This document shows, in pieces, positions 16,167 through 25,154 of a DNA stretch of 36,203 nt (its first letter is position 1; every line of letters begins with the position of its first letter). The notes beneath the pieces were generated by a model that did no database searches, was not told where the DNA came from, and worked only from the letters and a program-made list of their open reading frames with translations. The translations under genes were made by a program, and so were the position numbers. This stretch comes from an uncultured Victivallales bacterium (GTDB lineage: Bacteria > Verrucomicrobiota > Lentisphaeria > Oligosphaerales > JAFGRS01): the NCBI GenBank assembly GCA_903837355.1, contig CAILUI010000299.1, forward strand, positions 1-36,203, written 5' to 3'.

Positions 16167-16325
16167 GCGTCCCACCGGACGCCAAGGCTGTTAGGTACTC
16201 AGGCTGTAGACTGTTAGGTCTTGCATCGGGGTATTTTGCGTTTCCAGACTCGGGTCCGGTATTGTAACCTAATAGCCTACAGCCTAAACCGCTACAGCCT
16301 CTGGGTTTCCCATGGGACGGGTGTG
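16167..16325. repeat. 159-bp structured intergenic repeat, copy 2
   Basis: This is the second copy of the element at 11452-11610, in the same orientation. It keeps the 5' hairpin and the AGGCTGT-based arms at 16185-16218 and 16268-16300. It starts 6 nt after the permease stop codon and ends 22 nt before the alpha-mannosidase start codon. The two copies therefore flank the transporter gene pair. Confidence 0.8.
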
Positions 16326-16347
16326 AGAACCAAAGAGGGATCGACCG

Positions 16348-19300
16348 ATGCTGACTGACAAGAAGATCCTACCCAAGATCGAGCGTATCGAGGAAACCTA
16401 CGCCGGGCTGCGCTTTCACACCGTGGGCACGGTGCCGGTGACGATGTGGGAGACCACGGCCCACTTCCGGGCCGAGCCCAGCGCCGGCGACGGCGCCGTC
16501 TGGGCGCCCGCTCCTCCCGGCACGACCTGGGGCGGCGATGGCCTGACGGCCTGGTTCCAGGGCGACGTCGTCCTGCCGGCCGCGTGCCACCGGGACCGCG
16601 TCTTCGTCCGTATCCTGACCAACGCGGTCTCCGCGATCAACTCGGGCTCCAGCATCGACCAGACCCTCCTCTTTGTCGACGGTCGCGAAGCGGGCGTGTT
16701 CGACCCGAATCACCCCTGCGTCCTGCTGACCCCGGACGGCCGTAAGGGCAAGAAACACCATCTCGCCTTCGAGTGCTACTCCGGCCATTCCTTCCCGGGC
16801 ACGCAGCCCTTCGAGGGCCCGACGGTCATCGAGCCCAAGTGCAAGCGCTTCGGCGGCGTCGAGCTCCTCCTGGAGCGCCCGGATGTCAGCGCCTTCGTGT
16901 TCCGTCTGAAGACCCTTATACTACTAGCTAAAGCATTGGACGATAATAGCTTACGTAAGAATACAATCATGCGGGCGCTGGCCGATATCTACGCCGTCGT
17001 GGACATGTTCCCGGCGGAGACCGGCGAGGACAGTTGGCGGCCCCGGCTCGCGCAGGCGTGGGCGATCATGGAGCCCCTGCTGGCGCGGCACAACGGCCCG
17101 ACTACGCCCTGGGCCGGCCTGGTCGGCCACTCGCATATCGACACGGCCTGGCTGTGGACCCTGGCCGAGACCTGGCGGAAGTGCGCCCGGACCTTCTCTT
17201 CGGTGCTCAACCTGATGGAGCAGTACCCGGAGATGACCTTCGTCCAGAGCCAGCCTTGCCAGACTGAGGTCATGCGCCGCGAGTACCCCGGCCTGTTCAA
17301 GCGCATTCAGGCCATGGCCAAGGCCGGCCGCTGGGAGCCGAACGGCGCTATGTGGTGCGAGCCGGACTGCAATATTCCTTCCGGCGAAGCCTTCGTGCGT
17401 CAACTCCTGGTCGGTCAGCAGGCCACCCGCGAGTTCTTCGGCTACACCTCGGACACCCTCTGGCTGCCCGATGTCTTCGGTTACTCCGCGGCCCTGCCGC
17501 AGCTCCTGCGCGGCGCCGGGGTCGAGTTCTTCTGCACCACCAAGATGAGCTGGAACGATACCACCCGCTTCCCCTATGAGGCCTTTGTCTGGAAAGGCAT
17601 GGATGGCACCCCGGTGGTGGCGCACCTCAACCGCATGCACTGCTGGCCCGATCCCCACGAACTCATCCACCAGTGGAACTGGTACCAGCACAAGGATGTC
17701 CAGGACCGCTGGCTCTGTGCCTACGGCTTCGGCGACGGCGGCGGCGGCCCCATGCACGAGATGCTCGAGGTCGCCCGTCGGGTTGCCGACCTTGAAGGCT
17801 GCCCGCAGACCCGTCACACCACGGTCAGTGAGTTCATGTGCGGACTCCGCGATGACCTGGGCGCGAACCTGCCGGAATGGGTCGGCGAACTCTACCTTGA
17901 GCTCCACCGTGGCACTCTGACCTCTGTGGCCCGCATCAAGCGCGGCAACCGGAGGACCGAGTTCGCCCTGCGCGAGGCTGAGTTCCTGACTACCGCCGCC
18001 CGCCTGGCCGGCTGCGGCGAGGTGCCGCGCAGCGAGCTGAAAGAGCTGTGGAAAGAATTCCTCACCAATCAGTTCCATGACATCCTACCGGGCTCATCCA
18101 TCGCCGCCGTCAACGACGAGGCCGTCGCCGCCTTCACTCGACTGACGGCCGCCGCCACCGCGCTGGCGAACAGCGCCCTGGCCAGCCTGGCGGGCAAACC
18201 GTCTCCGGCGGCCGCCAAGGCCCCGGCAGTGCTCGTGGCGAACAGCCTGAGTTGGCCGCGCACCGGCGAGATCGCCATCGCCGCCCCGCCCGCCGGCCTG
18301 GTTCCCGCGGCCCCTGCCATCGTTTCGCAACGTGTGACCACCGTGGATGGGCGCGAGCAGCTCCTGCTCTCTGGAGTGAGCCTGCCCGCACTGGGCGCCA
18401 CTCTGGTCCAGCTCAAGAAGGGGCCAGATAAGGCCGCCGCCTCGCCGTTCAAGGTCAAGGGCCTCACCGTCGATACCCCGCACCTCGCCGTACGCTTCGC
18501 CAAGGATGGCAGCCTGGCCTCCTGCGTGCTCAAGGCGACCGGCCGGGAGTTGGTCAGGGCCGGCAGCGCCCTCAACGTCTTCTGGCTGGGCGAGGACGTC
18601 CCGGCCGCCTGGGACAACTGGGATATCGACCGCGACCAGCGCCTGAAGATGAACCCCGACATGCGCCTGATCTCGCGGACGGTCATGGCCGCTGGGCCCT
18701 TGCAGTTGCGCCTGCGCTGTCAGTACAGCCTTGGCGCCCGGTCCGCCCTGGCCCAGGACATCGTCTTCCATGCCGATACGCCCCGGATCGATTTCGAGAC
18801 CGAGCTCGACTGGCACGAGAAGCACGTCCTGTTCAAGGTCGGTTTCGACCTCAACCTCACGGCCGACTCCGCGCGCCACGAGATCCAGTTTGGCCACGTG
18901 GTGCGGCCCACCCACACCAACCAGGCGCAGGATCGGGCGCGCTTTGAGGTCTGTGCGCACAAGTGGACGGACCTGGCCGACAACGGCGTCGGCGTGGCCC
19001 TGCTCAACGACTGCAAGTACGGCGTCGGCGTGCAGGGCTCCGAGATCCGCCTGAGCCTGCTCAAGTCCGGCACCCACCCCGATCCGCGCGGCGACGCCGG
19101 CGTGCACCTCTTCACCTACGCCCTGCTGCCCCACGCGGGGCCGTTCTCAGTCGAGGCGGTGGTGCGGCCGGCCTACGAGCTGAATATTCCGGTCAGCGCC
19201 GTCCCCGCGGGTGCGGGCGCGCCGCCGCTGGCGTCGCTGGCGACGGTGGATGTCCCGAATGTGATCATCGAGGCGGTCAAGGCTCCGGAGTCTGGCGAGG

Positions 19301-19500
19301 GGCTGGTGCTGCGGCTGTACGAAGCCGGCGGCGCCAGCGCCACGGCAACCGTGCAGTTGCCGCCGGCGGGCGCCTGGAGCGTGCAGGCCACCAACCTGCT
19401 CGAGGAAGGCGGCGTGGCGGTTCCCGTCACGGCGAACGCCGTACGCCTCGACTTCCGGCCCTTCGAGGTCAAGACGCTCCTCTGCCGGCAGGCGCCGTAG
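16348..19500 (+). CDS. GH38 alpha-mannosidase, cytoplasmic
   Basis: This 1050-residue enzyme should cleave terminal alpha-D-mannosides using a bound divalent metal. GHSHIDTAWLW at 260-270 supplies metal ligands (His261, Asp265 by family analogy). WLPDVFGYS holds the nucleophile Asp375, and TNQFHDILPGSSI holds His577 and Asp578. An N-terminal beta domain precedes the barrel, and a long beta-rich C-terminal region starts at about 610. Length and order match bacterial GH38 enzymes. No signal peptide is seen. GAGGGA about 8 nt upstream supports ATG 16348. Codons 189-207 (about 16914-16970) use AT-rich, otherwise rare codons such as ATA, CTA, TTA and AAT while the protein stays in frame and plausible. 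The gene follows repeat copy 2. Confidence 0.93.
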   Translation: MLTDKKILPKIERIEETYAGLRFHTVGTVPVTMWETTAHFRAEPSAGDGAVWAPAPPGTTWGGDGLTAWFQGDVVLPAACHRDRVFVRILTNAVSAINSGSSIDQTLLFVDGREAGVFDPNHPCVLLTPDGRKGKKHHLAFECYSGHSFPGTQPFEGPTVIEPKCKRFGGVELLLERPDVSAFVFRLKTLILLAKALDDNSLRKNTIMRALADIYAVVDMFPAETGEDSWRPRLAQAWAIMEPLLARHNGPTTPWAGLVGHSHIDTAWLWTLAETWRKCARTFSSVLNLMEQYPEMTFVQSQPCQTEVMRREYPGLFKRIQAMAKAGRWEPNGAMWCEPDCNIPSGEAFVRQLLVGQQATREFFGYTSDTLWLPDVFGYSAALPQLLRGAGVEFFCTTKMSWNDTTRFPYEAFVWKGMDGTPVVAHLNRMHCWPDPHELIHQWNWYQHKDVQDRWLCAYGFGDGGGGPMHEMLEVARRVADLEGCPQTRHTTVSEFMCGLRDDLGANLPEWVGELYLELHRGTLTSVARIKRGNRRTEFALREAEFLTTAARLAGCGEVPRSELKELWKEFLTNQFHDILPGSSIAAVNDEAVAAFTRLTAAATALANSALASLAGKPSPAAAKAPAVLVANSLSWPRTGEIAIAAPPAGLVPAAPAIVSQRVTTVDGREQLLLSGVSLPALGATLVQLKKGPDKAAASPFKVKGLTVDTPHLAVRFAKDGSLASCVLKATGRELVRAGSALNVFWLGEDVPAAWDNWDIDRDQRLKMNPDMRLISRTVMAAGPLQLRLRCQYSLGARSALAQDIVFHADTPRIDFETELDWHEKHVLFKVGFDLNLTADSARHEIQFGHVVRPTHTNQAQDRARFEVCAHKWTDLADNGVGVALLNDCKYGVGVQGSEIRLSLLKSGTHPDPRGDAGVHLFTYALLPHAGPFSVEAVVRPAYELNIPVSAVPAGAGAPPLASLATVDVPNVIIEAVKAPESGEGLVLRLYEAGGASATATVQLPPAGAWSVQATNLLEEGGVAVPVTANAVRLDFRPFEVKTLLCRQAP

Positions 19501-19612
19501 CAGGGCGTCGGGCGTTGGCAACGCCACGTCCACTGCGCCTGGCAGCGGCCCGTTCTTTGGCCCTGCATCGCAACCGTCGCGCCATTTCGCGGGCATGGCG
19601 TTGGGACAGAAT

Positions 19613-19650
19613 GCGGAGGTGTCCCAGTCGGAGCTGGGACCTACCTCCGC
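19613..19650. repeat. REP-like imperfect palindrome
   Basis: GCGGAGGT and TCCCAG (19613-19627) pair with CTGGGA and ACCTCCGC (19634-19650) around a 6-nt loop, with small bulges between the two stem parts. It lies about 115 nt after the mannosidase stop. There is no T-run, so a REP-type or mRNA-stabilising element is more likely than an intrinsic terminator. Confidence 0.5.
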
Positions 19651-19743
19651 GGCCCACGACCGAGGCCGGGACCGGGTAACTTAGCGGCATCGGAGCAGGG
19701 AACATGGGCGCAATCCCCAAGCCCTGCGGATGGCTCAACTCAA

Positions 19744-19781
19744 CACAGATTGCGCGGCGGCGTCACGCCGCGCAATCTGTG
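19744..19781. repeat. Perfect 16-bp palindrome
   Basis: CACAGATTGCGCGGCG at 19744-19759 is perfectly complementary to 19766-19781 with a 6-nt loop. Its sequence is unrelated to the hairpin 100 nt upstream. It may be a REP-type element, or a terminator-like barrier without a U-tract between the mannosidase and the next gene. Confidence 0.55.
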
Positions 19782-19910
19782 AGTCGTTTTGAGGACGCGG
19801 CCCCGTACATCGTACCGGCAGCGCATGTGGAAGGAACGCGTCGCAGATGGTCAGTCCTGTTCCGCCAGGTACGGTATTCCCACATACCCGCCCTTAACGA
19901 TCGAGAACCC

Positions 19911-22900
19911 GTGACGAAACGAGATAACCTCATGGTCGCCGCCATCGCCATCCTGTTCGCGGCGACCGGTCTGGTGGCCCAAGCCGAGGATGCCAAGAAA
20001 CCCGAACGGGTCCTGGGTGCCGAGAACGGCACCTACCAGACCGACGTCCGGCCTGGCGCTGCCGCCCAGGTACCGATGCGTAACGGCTGCCGCGAGGTGC
20101 TGTCCCTCGCCGGTACCTGGACCGTGGTCATGGATCCCCAGCAGGTGGGTCTCAAGGAACGTTGGTACGAACGCCCTCTGGCATCTGCGCGTGCCATGGC
20201 CTTACCGGGGACCTTGGACGATGCCGGGCTGGGCGAACCCATGCAGCCCTCGCGGTTCGTGCTCACCCGCAAGGCGGAGTACATCGGCGAAGCCTGGTAC
20301 CAGCGCGAGATCGACATTCCCGAGAGCTGGCGTGGCAAGCGGACGGGCCTGCTGTTCGAGCGGGTGATGTGGGAGAGCCGCGTCTGGCTGGACGGCCGGC
20401 TGGTCGGCAGCCAGGACAGCCTGACCACCCCGCATACCTACGAGTGCGGCGAGCTGTTCACCCCGGGCCGGCATCTCATCACCGTGCGCGTCGACAACCG
20501 CGGCCGTCCGGGGGCGAGCTGCCACGGCTATGGCGAGGACATCCAGATCCGCTGGAACGGCATGGTCGGACGCCTGGAACTGACCGCCCGCGATGCCGTT
20601 TCGGTCCAGTCGGTCCAGGCCTACCCGGACCTGGGGCGCAAGCGCATCCGTGCCGTGGCCCTCATCGCCAACCACACCGGTGTGACCGCCGAGGGCGAGG
20701 TCCGTTTCCTGGTCCGCCGGCAGGGCGAGGACAAGCCGACGGCCGAGAAGACGGCTTGGTTCAAGGCGGCCGGCGACGTCATCCGCGCCGAGCACTTCCT
20801 CGACCTCGGCGATGGCATGCAGACCTGGGACGAGTTCACTCCGGCGCTCTATGACCTCGTCGTCAGCGTCGGCGCCACGGCCGAAGGCGCCAGGCTGGCG
20901 GATGACCGCAGCGTGGTCTTCGGCATGCGCGAAGTGGGAGCGCAGGGGACACAGCTCACGCTCAACGGCCGTACCCTCTTCCTGCGCGGGACGCACGACG
21001 GTGGCGCCCTGCCGTTGGACGGTCGCCCACCCCTGACGGTCGAGGGGTGGCGTCGCATCTACCGCATCTGCAAGGAATACGGCCTCAATCACGTACGCTA
21101 CCACTCCTTCTGCCCGCCCGAGCCGGCCTTCGTCGCCGCCGACGAGGAGGGCATCCTGCTCCAGGCCGAGCTCCCGCACTGGGGCAGCGTGAAGGACGAC
21201 TGGGCGGGCACGCCCTTCCTGCGCCAGGAGATGGAGCGCATCCTGGAGTTCTACGGCAACCATCCCAGTTTCGCCCTGATGAGCATGGGCAACGAACACG
21301 ACGGCGACTGGGAGACCCTGGGCGCCTTCGTGGAACACGGCAAGCGCACCGATCCCCGCCATCGCTACGCCTCGACCAGCAACGCCTACATCCGCCGGGG
21401 CGAGCTGCCGGTCAACCCTGGCGATGAGTTCGCCACCATCATGTGGGGCAAGGAGAAGAACGGCCTGCGCCCGCGCATCCGGTACATGGAGCGCTTCATG
21501 ACCCAGGACGAGGATGTGGCGCGCGACCAGGACTGGCGCGACATCCTCGACGGTTTCACCGTACCGGTCCTCGGCCACGAGCTTGGCCAGTGGTGGGTGT
21601 ACCCGGACTTCAGCGAGATGGCGAAGTACACCGGGGTCCTGCGCCCCACCACCCTGGAGGTGCAGCGCGACCTGGCTGCCAGACATGGGACGCTGGCGCA
21701 GAATGCGGCTTTCCACCAGGCGTCGGGCGCGCTGGCGGTGGAGCTGTACAAGGAGGATATCGAACGCCAGTTGCGCACACCGCACCTGGCCGGGTTCCAG
21801 CTCCTGGACCTGCATGACTACAGCGGTCAGGGCTGTTCGCTGGTGGGCCTCCTGGACGCATTCTGGGAGTCCAAGGGCATCGTCAAGCCCGAGGACTTCC
21901 GGCGTTTCTGCGCCCCGACAGTGGTCCTGGCACGCATCCCGAAGCAGGAATACGAATCGGGAGAGACGGTACGCATCCCCATCGAGGTCGCGCATTACGG
22001 GGCCGCAACCCTGGCCCAGGCCTCGGCCTCCTGGCGTCTGACCGGCGACGACGGCGTGGTGGTGGCCGAGGGGCGGCTGCCGGCGCGCGACATTCCCGTG
22101 GGCGGGACGACGGACCTGGGGGTGGTGACCTGGGAACTCAAGGGCGACAAGGCCAGTTGCCTGACTCTCGAGGCCGGCATCCCGGGTGCGGGTCAGCCCA
22201 ATCGCTGGCGCCTCTGGGCGTACCCGCGCCAGCCCGCGGTCACGCCCGCCATGGCACAGGTACGGGTGACGCGAACCCTCGACGACGAGACCATCGCCTT
22301 CGTCAGTCAGGGCGGACGTCTGCTCCTGGTGGTGGATTGCAGCGACCAGACCACTCCGGTGTACTTCCCCGATCCGGTCTGGAACCCAAGTTGCGGCATG
22401 GACACCTGTGGGGCCTACATCGACCACCGGCATTCCGCCCTGGCGGCGTTCCCCACCGCGTCGCACTCCGACTGGCAGTGGTTCAACCTGCTGCGGCACG
22501 CCAGCGGCCTGGTGGTCAACGACGCCGTTCCCATGCCCGGCATGATTGCGCAGGCCATCGATGCGCCGTTCTGGCGCGGCTCGCCCATCATCCTCATCGG
22601 CGAGGTGACGCTGGGCAAGGGGGCGGTGGTGCTGACCTCCCTCGACCTCATCGATGCCGTGGGGAAGTCCCCGGCTGCCCGGCAGCTCCGCCACAGCCTG
22701 GTGGCCTATCTTGCCAGCGACCCGTGTCGACCACCGGTCACGGTAGATGCCAGGCAGTTGCGTACGCTGGTGGAGGGAGAACGCTTCCATGCCGTCAGCG
22801 GGCCACCTGCCGATGCCCAGGTGGTCTTGGATGTGAGCGGAGCGGCGCAGGCTCCCGAGGATGGCTACCAGCAGTGGAAGCGGGAGCACGATCGGGTTGC

Positions 22901-23294
22901 CGTAGCCACCGAGGCGTTCTCCTACGGGCTGCGCCGCTGGATGGAGCGGTGGCAGCCGCCGTCCCCTCCCGAGAGCTCCTGGCGCCGCGGCGACAAGCAT
23001 GGATGGAGCATGCCCAACGTCTACCTCGACCTCCAGGTGCCCAAGGGGTTCACCGGGGTGCTTCACCTCCACTTCCGTGATCAGGAGAGCGGCAAACGCG
23101 ACGGCTACGCCTATGCCTGCGGTCGGACCTGCATGGTGGGCCGCCACGGTGGGCCCGGCAAGTGGCTGGCCTTGACCATGGACGCCGAGGACACCGCCGC
23201 CGGCACCGTCCAGGTCCTCGTACGCCGGCGCAGCTTCGGCGACGCCTGGTCGACCGCGCCCATCATCGACCGCCTGGTCCTGACCAAGCCCTGA
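19911..23294 (+). CDS. Secreted GH2-like glycoside hydrolase
   Basis: This protein of 1127 residues is a secreted relative of GH2. A signal peptide (MVAAIAILFAATGLVAQAED, after a TKRDNL n-region if GTG 19911 starts) leads into a jelly roll (LAGTWTVVMDP, WYQREIDIPESWRG, RVWLDGRLVGSQDS). An Ig-like domain and a barrel follow, with LRGTHDGGALPLDG and NHVRYHSFCPPEPAF. The likely acid/base is Glu462 in MSMGNEHDGDW and the likely nucleophile Glu557 in LGHELGQWWVYPDF. That second motif is characteristic of a divergent GH2-related group and differs from LacZ. Long beta-rich C-terminal domains complete it. ATG 19932 is an alternative start. The next gene follows after 20 nt. The sugar specificity is unknown. 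Confidence 0.75.
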   Translation: MTKRDNLMVAAIAILFAATGLVAQAEDAKKPERVLGAENGTYQTDVRPGAAAQVPMRNGCREVLSLAGTWTVVMDPQQVGLKERWYERPLASARAMALPGTLDDAGLGEPMQPSRFVLTRKAEYIGEAWYQREIDIPESWRGKRTGLLFERVMWESRVWLDGRLVGSQDSLTTPHTYECGELFTPGRHLITVRVDNRGRPGASCHGYGEDIQIRWNGMVGRLELTARDAVSVQSVQAYPDLGRKRIRAVALIANHTGVTAEGEVRFLVRRQGEDKPTAEKTAWFKAAGDVIRAEHFLDLGDGMQTWDEFTPALYDLVVSVGATAEGARLADDRSVVFGMREVGAQGTQLTLNGRTLFLRGTHDGGALPLDGRPPLTVEGWRRIYRICKEYGLNHVRYHSFCPPEPAFVAADEEGILLQAELPHWGSVKDDWAGTPFLRQEMERILEFYGNHPSFALMSMGNEHDGDWETLGAFVEHGKRTDPRHRYASTSNAYIRRGELPVNPGDEFATIMWGKEKNGLRPRIRYMERFMTQDEDVARDQDWRDILDGFTVPVLGHELGQWWVYPDFSEMAKYTGVLRPTTLEVQRDLAARHGTLAQNAAFHQASGALAVELYKEDIERQLRTPHLAGFQLLDLHDYSGQGCSLVGLLDAFWESKGIVKPEDFRRFCAPTVVLARIPKQEYESGETVRIPIEVAHYGAATLAQASASWRLTGDDGVVVAEGRLPARDIPVGGTTDLGVVTWELKGDKASCLTLEAGIPGAGQPNRWRLWAYPRQPAVTPAMAQVRVTRTLDDETIAFVSQGGRLLLVVDCSDQTTPVYFPDPVWNPSCGMDTCGAYIDHRHSALAAFPTASHSDWQWFNLLRHASGLVVNDAVPMPGMIAQAIDAPFWRGSPIILIGEVTLGKGAVVLTSLDLIDAVGKSPAARQLRHSLVAYLASDPCRPPVTVDARQLRTLVEGERFHAVSGPPADAQVVLDVSGAAQAPEDGYQQWKREHDRVAVATEAFSYGLRRWMERWQPPSPPESSWRRGDKHGWSMPNVYLDLQVPKGFTGVLHLHFRDQESGKRDGYAYACGRTCMVGRHGGPGKWLALTMDAEDTAAGTVQVLVRRRSFGDAWSTAPIIDRLVLTKP

Positions 23295-23314
23295 TCCTGA
23301 AAGCGAGGCGAAGC

Positions 23315-25051
23315 ATGCATCTTGGCGCCATTGCCCTCGGCATCCTGACGCTGGTGCCATTCATCGGCGCCGCCGACGCGCCGGTGGTCAAGGTCCTGGA
23401 CCTCAAGGGTCTTTCGACCGAGGAGAAGGCCGTCGCCTACGCCCTCGCGGGGCTGCTGAACCGCGAACAGCCGCGGGTGTTCCTGCGCGGCGGCCGGGAC
23501 GTGCGCTGGTCGAGCCTGATGCTGGAGCCCGAGAAGAAGGAGCACGGCGAGAACTGGGATGCGGCGACCAAGGCGCAGATGACCACCCGCTTCGGGGCCG
23601 ATGCCTGCACCGAAGACTTGTGGCTGGAGCGCTTCACCGCCACCGGCCGTTTCCGCTTCGTCCAGACCGCCCTGCCGGACCTGCTGAGGTCCGCCACCGT
23701 GCTCAAGGGCTGCATCCTCTACGACAACCTGCGCGAGGACTGCAGCCCCGCGGCCACCTTGGCGGGGCTTGAGGATGCGGTGCCGTTGACGGCGCCGCTG
23801 CGCGAGCAGTTCGCGGCCGCAGGGGTGGCCCTGCCCGTCGTCGTCGACTACACGGCCATCCGCGCCGCCTTCCCCGCCGGAACCGACCGGCGCCTGGAGG
23901 GCCACCGCTGGGCCATCGCCACGCTGCTGCCGCGCTGTTCACGCACCGGCACGGTGTCTCGCGACCGCACCTACGGCCTCGATGTCCACGACACCCTGGT
24001 GGACATCGACCAGGCGGTGCAGAAACGCTGGTTCGTCTACGACCTCGACCACACCGCGGTCGCGAACCGGGTGGACGGCAAGGACCAGGACCCGCCGGAC
24101 CGGGAGCTCCTCGATGCCATCCTCGGCCATGCGGCGCCATTCAGTCCGGTGTTCGGCTGGGGTCGGCCCGAGGAGTGCCATTTCACCCGCAGCGTCGGCC
24201 GCAACCGGCAGGTGGTGGTGTGTTCGGGCGTGCTCAACAACTCCTTCTTCGCCGCCTTGCCGTCGACGCGGACGACGTGGAAGCAAAAACACCAGGCGGT
24301 GATGCCCGAGACGGTGGTCCCTGAAAGCAGGATCTACGTCGCCCTCATGGTCAACGAGGGGGATTCGGTGAAGGAGGCCATCAGCCTGCAGGGCATGGGC
24401 GGCTGGACCCAGCCCCAGCGTGGCACCATCCCCATCAACTGGGGTATGGATCCACTGCTCTGCACCACCCATCCCGGACTCATGGACTACTACTACGACA
24501 CCATGAGCGAGCAGGACTACTTCTTCGCCGCGGCGGCTGGGTGGGGTTACGTGCACCCGGGCTTCATGGAACCAGCCATGGTGAACGACTACGCCGACAT
24601 GGTGAGGAGGGGCGGTGCTCTGGGCGATCTGCGCTACATCGACGTGTGGTGGATGGGCGGCATCGAGCAGCAGGACTTCCTGCGCCGTGCCGGCATGCGT
24701 GGCCTGACCCTGTGGGATGGCGGCGAGCAGTCGGTCCGCTACGCCGACGGCGGCGCCCCGGTGATCCATGGCAACAACTACTACACCTTCACCCAGGGCC
24801 CGGAGTCGTTCGCCGAGACGCTGATCGCCGACATGAAGGAGGTCCAGGCGCCCTGGTTCGTGATCGTTTACGGCGCCTTCGACCATGCCACGCCCTACCG
24901 CTTCTCGGAGATGGCCAGGCGTCTGCCCAGGGAGCGCTTCAAGGTGGTGCTGCTCGACGAGTTCTTCTCGGTAGCCGAACGGAGCCGGGCCGCGGTTGAG
25001 AAGCGCGTGTGGAAGCCCGGGCCCAATGCCCCCAAGGGCGTTGCGCCGTAG
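23315..25051 (+). CDS. Secreted GxGYxYP-type putative glycoside hydrolase
   Basis: This protein has 578 residues and a short Sec signal peptide (MHLGAIALGILTLVPFIGA). It resembles the GxGYxYP putative glycosidase group: N-terminal VKVLDLKGLSTEEKAVAYALAG and LLNREQPRVFLRG, middle DTLVDIDQAVQKRWFVYDLD, and INWGMDPLLCTTHPGLMDYYYDTMSEQDYFFAA. The name-giving motif is present as GWGYVHP at 409-415, so the Tyr of YP is replaced by His. A TIM-barrel-like fold is usual for the group, but catalytic activity is poorly known. GAGG lies 7 nt before ATG 23315. The 20-nt gap to the GH2-like gene indicates one operon. Confidence 0.75.
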   Translation: MHLGAIALGILTLVPFIGAADAPVVKVLDLKGLSTEEKAVAYALAGLLNREQPRVFLRGGRDVRWSSLMLEPEKKEHGENWDAATKAQMTTRFGADACTEDLWLERFTATGRFRFVQTALPDLLRSATVLKGCILYDNLREDCSPAATLAGLEDAVPLTAPLREQFAAAGVALPVVVDYTAIRAAFPAGTDRRLEGHRWAIATLLPRCSRTGTVSRDRTYGLDVHDTLVDIDQAVQKRWFVYDLDHTAVANRVDGKDQDPPDRELLDAILGHAAPFSPVFGWGRPEECHFTRSVGRNRQVVVCSGVLNNSFFAALPSTRTTWKQKHQAVMPETVVPESRIYVALMVNEGDSVKEAISLQGMGGWTQPQRGTIPINWGMDPLLCTTHPGLMDYYYDTMSEQDYFFAAAAGWGYVHPGFMEPAMVNDYADMVRRGGALGDLRYIDVWWMGGIEQQDFLRRAGMRGLTLWDGGEQSVRYADGGAPVIHGNNYYTFTQGPESFAETLIADMKEVQAPWFVIVYGAFDHATPYRFSEMARRLPRERFKVVLLDEFFSVAERSRAAVEKRVWKPGPNAPKGVAP

Positions 25052-25154
25052 CGATCATGGAGAAGGCCGTTGGTCCACCCAAGCCACGTGCATGGCGGCA
25101 TGACCATCAGACCTCAGGAAGGTGATCTTGGACGACCCGCGAGTTGAGCGCTGA

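Larger units (their letters stand above)
19501..19910. other. 410-nt gap with two different strong palindromes
   Basis: No gene is seen here. An open frame runs upstream of the next gene from 19704, but it would place a signal peptide in the interior, so it is not accepted. Two hairpins, at 19613-19650 and 19744-19781, are listed separately. This is the longest gap in the plus-strand run, so the two downstream genes may have their own promoter. Confidence 0.4.

Noticed and set aside
16914..16970. Internal promoter in the AT-rich mannosidase patch
   Set aside because: GATAAT and TACAAT resemble a -10 box, but no -35 box with 16-18 nt spacing is present, and transcription from there would not start a gene.
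19613..19781. Intrinsic terminators
   Set aside because: Both hairpins lack a following T-run, so the classical signal is absent; they are listed as palindromes only.
19704..19910. Longer N-terminus for the secreted GH2-like protein
   Set aside because: It would bury the signal peptide inside the protein and would translate through a perfect palindrome. No ribosome site supports the earlier start.
20202..23360. 1052-codon minus-strand frame opposite the GH2-like gene
   Set aside because: It has no recognisable domain or ribosome site, while the plus strand has a signal peptide and GH2 motifs.
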